Shown piece by piece: positions 59,910 to 64,000 of a DNA stretch of 64,000 bases (position 1 is the first letter of the stretch; every line of letters begins with the position of its first letter). Source of the DNA: Streptomyces lasiicapitis (GTDB lineage Bacteria > Actinomycetota > Actinomycetes > Streptomycetales > Streptomycetaceae); NCBI RefSeq assembly GCF_014646335.1, contig NZ_BMNG01000002.1, positions 62,001 through 126,000 on the forward strand. Direction: 5' to 3'. Under the pieces are notes generated by a model that ran no database searches, was not told the DNA's origin, and saw nothing but the letters and a program-made list of their open reading frames with translations. Made by a program: the position numbers and the translations under genes.

Positions 59910-61031
59910 ATGACGGTGACGGAGCGCGTGAAGGGGCACGGGGACGGGCACGGGGGCCGGCACGGGGACGGGCACGGTCAGGGGCACGGCGGTGGTCATG
60001 GGCGCGGCGGTGGTCATGGGCACAGCCACGGTGGCGGGCACGGTCACGCCGACATCGACTGGGCCGTGATGGCCCCCGTCCTGGAGCAGAACGCGGAGGT
60101 CACGGCGCCCGTGTACCGCGAGGTGGCGGCTTGGCTGCGTGAGCTGCGCGGGGCGCGTCCGGGTGACGGCGGCGACAGGGCGGCCGGGGTTGCCGACCCG
60201 TCCCTGATCGTCGACGCGGGCAGCGGCCCCGGCGTCGTCACCTGCCTGTTCGCCGAGGAGTTCCCGAAGGCCCGGGTGATCGCGGCGGACCCCGAGGAGG
60301 CGCTCCTGGAGCGTACGACGGCCCGTGCGGCCCGCCTCGGCCTGGCGGACCGCGTGGGCACGCACCGCGCGGAACTCCCCGACGGCCTGGGTGAGTTGCC
60401 GCCCGCCGACCTGATCTGGGCGGCCCGTTCCGTGCACCACGTGGGCGACCAGGGGGCGGCTCTCGCGGCGCTGGCGGACCGCCTCGCGCCGGGCGGAACG
60501 CTGGCGATCCTCGAAGGCGGCCTGGCCCCGCGCAGCCTGCCGCGCGACTTCGGCATCGGCCGCCCCGGCCTCCAGGCCCGCCTGGACGCGGCCAACGAGG
60601 ACTGGTTCACGCGGATGCGGACGGAACTGCCGGGCGCGAAGGAGACGACCGAGGACTGGCCCTCACTCCTGAAGTCGGCGGGCCTGCGACACGTGGCGAC
60701 GCGCAGCTTCCTGCACGACCTGCCCGCGCCCCTGGACGACGCGGCGCGGGCCCACATCATCGCGACGTTCGAGCGCTACCGATCACTCGCGACGAACGCG
60801 ACGCAGGGGGCCGAGGCGGCCGACGGGGACACCGCAACCGCAGCCACCTCAGCCCCAGCCACCTCAGCCCCAGCCACCTCCGCCGCAGCCCCCGCAGGCG
60901 GCCTCACCCCCGAAGACGCCGCCACCCTCGACCGCCTCCTCGACCCGCAGGACGAACTGAGCCTGCACCGACGCCCCGACCTGTTCCTGCTGACGGCCCA
61001 CACGGTGCACGTGGCGGCGAAGGAGTCCTGA
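59910..61031 (+). CDS. SAM-dependent methyltransferase with a His/Gly-rich N terminus
   Basis: A 373-residue protein. After MTVTERVK, about 40 residues are built almost only from His and Gly with Asp, Arg, Gln and Ser (GHGDGHGGRHGDGHGQGHGG, then GHGHSHGGGHGHADID), a pattern of nickel/zinc-binding segments. A class I methyltransferase domain follows: LIVDAGSGPGVVTCLFAEEF, VIAADPEEALLE and RLAPGGTLAILEGG. A TSAPATSAPATSA repeat sits near residue 315. GGAGAGG precedes the ATG at 59910. The leader may sense or store metal; it could also be a disordered tail without function. Confidence 0.85.
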   Translation: MTVTERVKGHGDGHGGRHGDGHGQGHGGGHGRGGGHGHSHGGGHGHADIDWAVMAPVLEQNAEVTAPVYREVAAWLRELRGARPGDGGDRAAGVADPSLIVDAGSGPGVVTCLFAEEFPKARVIAADPEEALLERTTARAARLGLADRVGTHRAELPDGLGELPPADLIWAARSVHHVGDQGAALAALADRLAPGGTLAILEGGLAPRSLPRDFGIGRPGLQARLDAANEDWFTRMRTELPGAKETTEDWPSLLKSAGLRHVATRSFLHDLPAPLDDAARAHIIATFERYRSLATNATQGAEAADGDTATAATSAPATSAPATSAAAPAGGLTPEDAATLDRLLDPQDELSLHRRPDLFLLTAHTVHVAAKES

Positions 61032-61058
61032 GCGGCCGGAGCGTCCGACCGAGAGAAC

Positions 61059-61760
61059 TCACCCCCGCAGCTCATCGAGCCGCACCAGCGCGTCCCGAGC
61101 CGACTTCCGCTCCTCCTCGGTGAGCGCGATGCCCTCGGCCTGCTCCAGCAGCCGTCCCGCGAGGACATCGTCACCGAGCCGCTGGGCGATGTCCCCGCGC
61201 AGCACGAGCAGTCGCAGATGCTGCGCGGGGGTGGGCCGTTCGTCGGTGAGCCCGAGGGCACGGTCGATGACCTTGGCGGCGCCCGGCAGGTCCTCCTTGG
61301 AGTCGACGAAGAGGTCCGCGGTGTGCAGGGCCCGCGCGAAGGTCTCCTTCGGGGCGGGACGGTGCTGCTGGTCCTCGCTGATCGGCTGGCCCACGCGGAT
61401 GCTGTTCCCGGCCGGGTCGGTCATCAGGAACTGCCGCACTCCGTACGACATGTCCTTCAGCGGCCCGATGCGCGGCAGCCCCCGGCTGGGGATCTTCCCG
61501 TACGCCGCCTTCAGTCCCGCGCGGAAGGCGGCGTACAGCGTTTCCACGTCGTCGGTGAGGATGTAGCACCCCGAGATCGACCCGGCCGGGTCGTACTGCT
61601 TCATCCCGAAGAACTGCAGCTCCACGGTGCCGCGTTCGACGACGGCGTACGCGTACGGACTCTTCTGGAGGTACGTCGTCTCGAACCCGAGGGCGGTATA
61701 GAAGTCGACGATCGGCTGGACGGTCACGCAGGGCAACAGGGGGATGGTTTTCTCAGCCAT
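61059..61760 (-). CDS. VOC-superfamily (bleomycin resistance-like) protein with a helical tail
   Basis: A 233-residue protein. The first 125 residues are a VOC domain (PLLPCVTVQPIVDFYTALGF, QFFGMKQYDPAGS, FLMTDPAGNSIRVGQP) of the bleomycin-resistance type; family members bind drugs or metal-dependent substrates. The remaining 100 residues form a TPR-like helical extension (LHTADLFVDSKEDLPGAAKV and repeats ending LVRLDELRG), which ordinary VOC proteins lack. The ATG at 61760 is preferred to 61778. The gene converges with the upstream methyltransferase by 27 bases. Confidence 0.84.
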   Translation of the reverse strand: MAEKTIPLLPCVTVQPIVDFYTALGFETTYLQKSPYAYAVVERGTVELQFFGMKQYDPAGSISGCYILTDDVETLYAAFRAGLKAAYGKIPSRGLPRIGPLKDMSYGVRQFLMTDPAGNSIRVGQPISEDQQHRPAPKETFARALHTADLFVDSKEDLPGAAKVIDRALGLTDERPTPAQHLRLLVLRGDIAQRLGDDVLAGRLLEQAEGIALTEEERKSARDALVRLDELRG

Positions 61761-61874
61761 GCGGGCCAGTCTAGTCAAAATTGAATAGAAAGAGGGGGCT
61801 CACCCGCGCGCAATGGCGGACCCATTTGCCAACTCTCCCGTTCCGTAAGACCTGTTGAGGCTATTTTCTCCCGT

Positions 61875-62285
61875 ATGAGGGAGCTGATGCGCTGGGAGTC
61901 CGAGGAAGGTCCCGTCGTCGTCGAGGTGGACAGCAGGGACGTCGGGTACAAGTCCGTTTCGCGGCGTGACGAGGAGGGGGTCCGCGAGGTGGAGGGGCGG
62001 TTCGAGTCGGCGCTCGGGAACGTGCGCGGGGCCGCGATGTCGGCGCTGCGGACGTTCCGGGACCACGCGCTCGACCCGGACGGGATCGAGCTGGAATTCG
62101 GGGTGAAGCTGAGCGCCGCCGCCGGAGCCGTCATCGCGAAGACGTCGGCCGAGGGGCATCTGACCGTCAAGCTCACCTGGTCGAAGGAGTCGAAGGAGTC
62201 GAAGGAGTCGAAGGAGTCGAAGGAGCCGAAGCAGTCCAACGAAGCTGTGCGCGGGCGCGCGGACGGCGACGTTCAGGGCGGATGA
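61875..62285 (+). CDS. Trypco1-type (CU044_2847 family) protein
   Basis: A 136-residue protein. Residues 1-102 match the trypsin-co-occurring domain 1: VVVEVDSRDVGYKSVSR strands, a long FESALGNVRGAAMSALRTFRDHA helix, and the IELEFGVKLSAAAGAVIAKT strand pair. The C-terminal tail is Ser-Lys-Glu repeated (five tcgaaggag units) and disordered. In predicted conflict systems this domain accompanies trypsin-like proteases and NTPases and may act as adaptor or inhibitor of the protease. The stop overlaps the ATG of the next gene by four bases (ATGA). No strong ribosome binding site is seen before 61875. Confidence 0.85.
   Translation: MRELMRWESEEGPVVVEVDSRDVGYKSVSRRDEEGVREVEGRFESALGNVRGAAMSALRTFRDHALDPDGIELEFGVKLSAAAGAVIAKTSAEGHLTVKLTWSKESKESKESKESKEPKQSNEAVRGRADGDVQGG
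62181..62225 (+). repeat. Five tandem copies of a 9-base unit
   Basis: TCGAAGGAG is repeated five times exactly, followed by the variant CCGAAGCAG, inside the Trypco1-type gene. Each unit encodes Ser-Lys-Glu, so changes in copy number alter tail length without shifting the frame. Confidence 0.9.
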
Positions 62286-64000
62286 TGGCGGGCATGCACT
62301 GGCGTGCCCGCATCGGACCGGTCGGCGGGGGCGCCCCGCTCGGTGCGGGCGTCCTCGTCGACAGCGAGCGGGTGATCACCTGCGCCCACGTCGTCGACGG
62401 CCGCGCGGAGGTCTCCGTCGTGCTGCCCGGCGTCGCCGCCGGGGCGCGCGCCCGCGTCGCGTGGGCGGGCGAATGGCGCGAGGTCGGCGACCACGGCGAC
62501 CTCGCGGTGCTCGTGCTCGACCACCCCCTGCCCGTACCGCCCTGCGTCTTCGCGCCGCTCGGCTCGCTCCGCCCACGCCATGGCCGTACCGCGTACGCCC
62601 TGCGCGCCCTCGGCTTCCCGGAGGGCCATGACCAGGACGGCACCCACGTCACGGTCAGCACCAGCCAGGATCGCCAACTCGGTGGGGAGTGGCTGGAGTT
62701 GGATGTCGAGAAGGGGCATCTGCGGCGCCTCGGTGAGGGGTTCAGTGGCGCGGGCGTGTACGACCCGGAGAGCGAGCAGGTCGTCGGCATCGTCACCGAC
62801 GCCGACCTGGAGGGGGAGCACGGCGGCACGCAGGGGCGGATGCTGCCCCTCGACGCCATCCGCCGGCACTGGGAGGGCCTCGACGACCTGTTGACCCTCG
62901 ACTGGGGGCTGGCCGCCCGGCCGCGCCGGGAACTGCGAGCCGCACTCGAAGGGTCCGAAGGGTCCGAACTGCCCGGTGCCACCGTCTCGTTGGCGGTGCG
63001 CCGCGCCTTTCCGAGCCCTCGGCTGCGGCATCCGCCCTTCCGGTCCGTCTGGCACGCGGTCCGGTACGTCGCCGAGGACCTGATCGGCGACGACCGCCTC
63101 GTGCTGCTGCTGCGCGAGCTGCGGGACCGCTCGCCCGCCGACCTCGCGGCCCGGATCGCCGACTGGATGGGGAAGTGGCTGCCCGAGGAGCTGGAGGGCC
63201 CCGAGCACCCGGCTGCCCCGCCCGTGTCCGTCGGGTCGATCATGTTCCGGGCGGAGCCGATGACCCGCGGCGGGAGCCTCGACCTGACGGTGTGCGCCGT
63301 CGTCGACGGCGTGCCGGTCGCGCGTGCCGGACCCGTGCGGATCCGGCGCCAGCAACTGCGTACGAAGGTGGAGGCGCTGCTCGCCGCGCAGGTCGGCGCG
63401 GTCCACGACTTCGACTGGATGGTCGAGTTCATCGTGCCGCAGGGGCTGATGGGCGAGCCCTTCGAGGAGTGGCAGTTGCGGGAGCCGGGCGCCGCCCGGC
63501 CCCGACCGCTGCGCACGGTGCCCGTCGTGGTCCGCCACGTCGACCGGCTCAAGCCGCTCACGGAGTCCCGCCTCACGCGCCGCCGCTGGGAGACCGTCCG
63601 GGCCCGCGGCCGCACCCGGCCCGCGCCCGTGGAGTGCTCCGAGTCCTACGACTACCAGGCGTTCTACGACTGGCTGGAGGACGAGGACGACCTGTGCGCC
63701 CTCGCGTACGCGGCGAACCCCGTCGACGACTGGCTGGCCGCCGCCCTCGACACCGGCGTACCCATCATGCTGTGGCGGCGGCGCGACTGCGGCGACGCGG
63801 GGCACGCGCACTGCGCCCCCGGTGCGTTCCTGGACCGGCTCATCGAGGCGGTGGCCGCGCTCGACCCCGACGAACTCCCGTACGAGGTAATGAAGTTGCG
63901 CAAGGAGGCCCGCTCCCCGCGCCGGGGGCACGCCGACCACTGCGGGCACCGGCTCACGCTGTTCTGGGACGACCCGGAGCGCAAGCCCGATCCGCCACTG
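62282..64000 (+). CDS. Trypsin-like protease fused to a VMAP-C-like region (incomplete at the right edge)
   Basis: 573 codons are visible and the frame is open at the window end. Residues 1-190 are a trypsin-fold serine protease: His36 in TCAHVV, Asp73 in DHGDLAV, Ser155 in GFSGAG (the usual GxSGG has Ala), so the triad looks complete. A helical linker (about 260-320) follows. Residues from about 345 on fit VMAP-C: the strand pair SIMFRAEPMTRGGSLDL, VEFIVPQGLMGEPFEEW, PVVVRHVDRLKPLTESRLT, TGVPIMLWRR and the closing LTLFWDDPERKPDPP. There is no signal peptide. ATG 62282 overlaps the Trypco1 stop by four bases. Predicted role: a protease effector under control of a MoxR-type ATPase and vWA partner in a conflict system; that partner is not in the window. 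Confidence 0.83.
   Translation, partial: MMAGMHWRARIGPVGGGAPLGAGVLVDSERVITCAHVVDGRAEVSVVLPGVAAGARARVAWAGEWREVGDHGDLAVLVLDHPLPVPPCVFAPLGSLRPRHGRTAYALRALGFPEGHDQDGTHVTVSTSQDRQLGGEWLELDVEKGHLRRLGEGFSGAGVYDPESEQVVGIVTDADLEGEHGGTQGRMLPLDAIRRHWEGLDDLLTLDWGLAARPRRELRAALEGSEGSELPGATVSLAVRRAFPSPRLRHPPFRSVWHAVRYVAEDLIGDDRLVLLLRELRDRSPADLAARIADWMGKWLPEELEGPEHPAAPPVSVGSIMFRAEPMTRGGSLDLTVCAVVDGVPVARAGPVRIRRQQLRTKVEALLAAQVGAVHDFDWMVEFIVPQGLMGEPFEEWQLREPGAARPRPLRTVPVVVRHVDRLKPLTESRLTRRRWETVRARGRTRPAPVECSESYDYQAFYDWLEDEDDLCALAYAANPVDDWLAAALDTGVPIMLWRRRDCGDAGHAHCAPGAFLDRLIEAVAALDPDELPYEVMKLRKEARSPRRGHADHCGHRLTLFWDDPERKPDPPL

Noticed and set aside
62181..62225. A CRISPR-like array
   Set aside because: The units are 9 bases, contiguous, coding and without spacers.

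Overview
The window reads as a stretch of Streptomyces (or close relative) chromosome. Coding sequence is very GC-rich with strong third-position bias, GTG starts are common, and one TTG start is set by a strong ribosome binding site. Lineage-typical content includes a complete gvpO-A-F-G-Y-Z-J-L-S-K gas vesicle operon, a SpoIIE/RsbU-type phosphatase, a SigB-family sigma factor, a GAF-ANTAR regulator, an MmyB-type regulator, a mycothiol-dependent isomerase-like protein and a NACHT remnant. I saw no rRNA, tRNA, CRISPR array, transposase, prophage or biosynthetic cluster.

Layout. 1-10 kb: HEAT-repeat protein with a TTA codon, RidA, secreted tripeptidyl aminopeptidase, an SplB-like radical SAM gene behind a LexA-like box, an SRPBCC protein, an MFS exporter fused to carboxypeptidase-regulatory repeats, and a PAS-GAF-PP2C-ATPase regulator. 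10-20 kb: a peptidase operon (M55 D-aminopeptidase, M20, S9, S66 LD-carboxypeptidase), a secreted X-Pro/CocE hydrolase, and a NACHT-type gene that has lost its middle. 20-28 kb: metabolic and housekeeping genes, including arginase-like and enolase-superfamily proteins with altered metal-site residues, separated by dispersed intergenic repeats. 28.6-33.9 kb: the gas vesicle operon, ten genes, most of them overlapping. 34-44.5 kb: ABC-F ATPase, AraC regulator, and a stress-signalling group (CBS protein, SigB-family sigma factor, PAS-GAF sensor, GAF-ANTAR protein), then a secreted Gln/Asn-rich protein and an aminotransferase-like protein without the PLP lysine. 44.5-54 kb: two metallo-beta-lactamase-fold hydrolases, DedA, a resolvase-like small protein, a holin-like/phosphodiesterase fusion, an APC permease, a DUF6345-like protein with a caspase-type His/Cys arrangement, and OsmC. 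54-62 kb: a second-type DnaK behind a HAIR-like operator, an MmyB-type regulator divergent from an ADP-ribosylglycohydrolase, pterin dehydratase, and two methyltransferases (one with a His/Gly-rich leader).

The right edge (61,875 to the end) is the most interesting part. A small Trypco1-type protein overlaps by 4 bp the start of a trypsin-like protease fused to a VMAP-C-like region, which runs off the window. This pair matches the NTP-dependent conflict systems predicted in multicellular bacteria. The ATPase partner expected in such loci is not visible and should be sought just outside.

Functions are called by reading motifs and family resemblance; no database search was run. Start codons were moved inward from the longest open frame wherever a ribosome binding site, signal peptide or gene overlap supported it.
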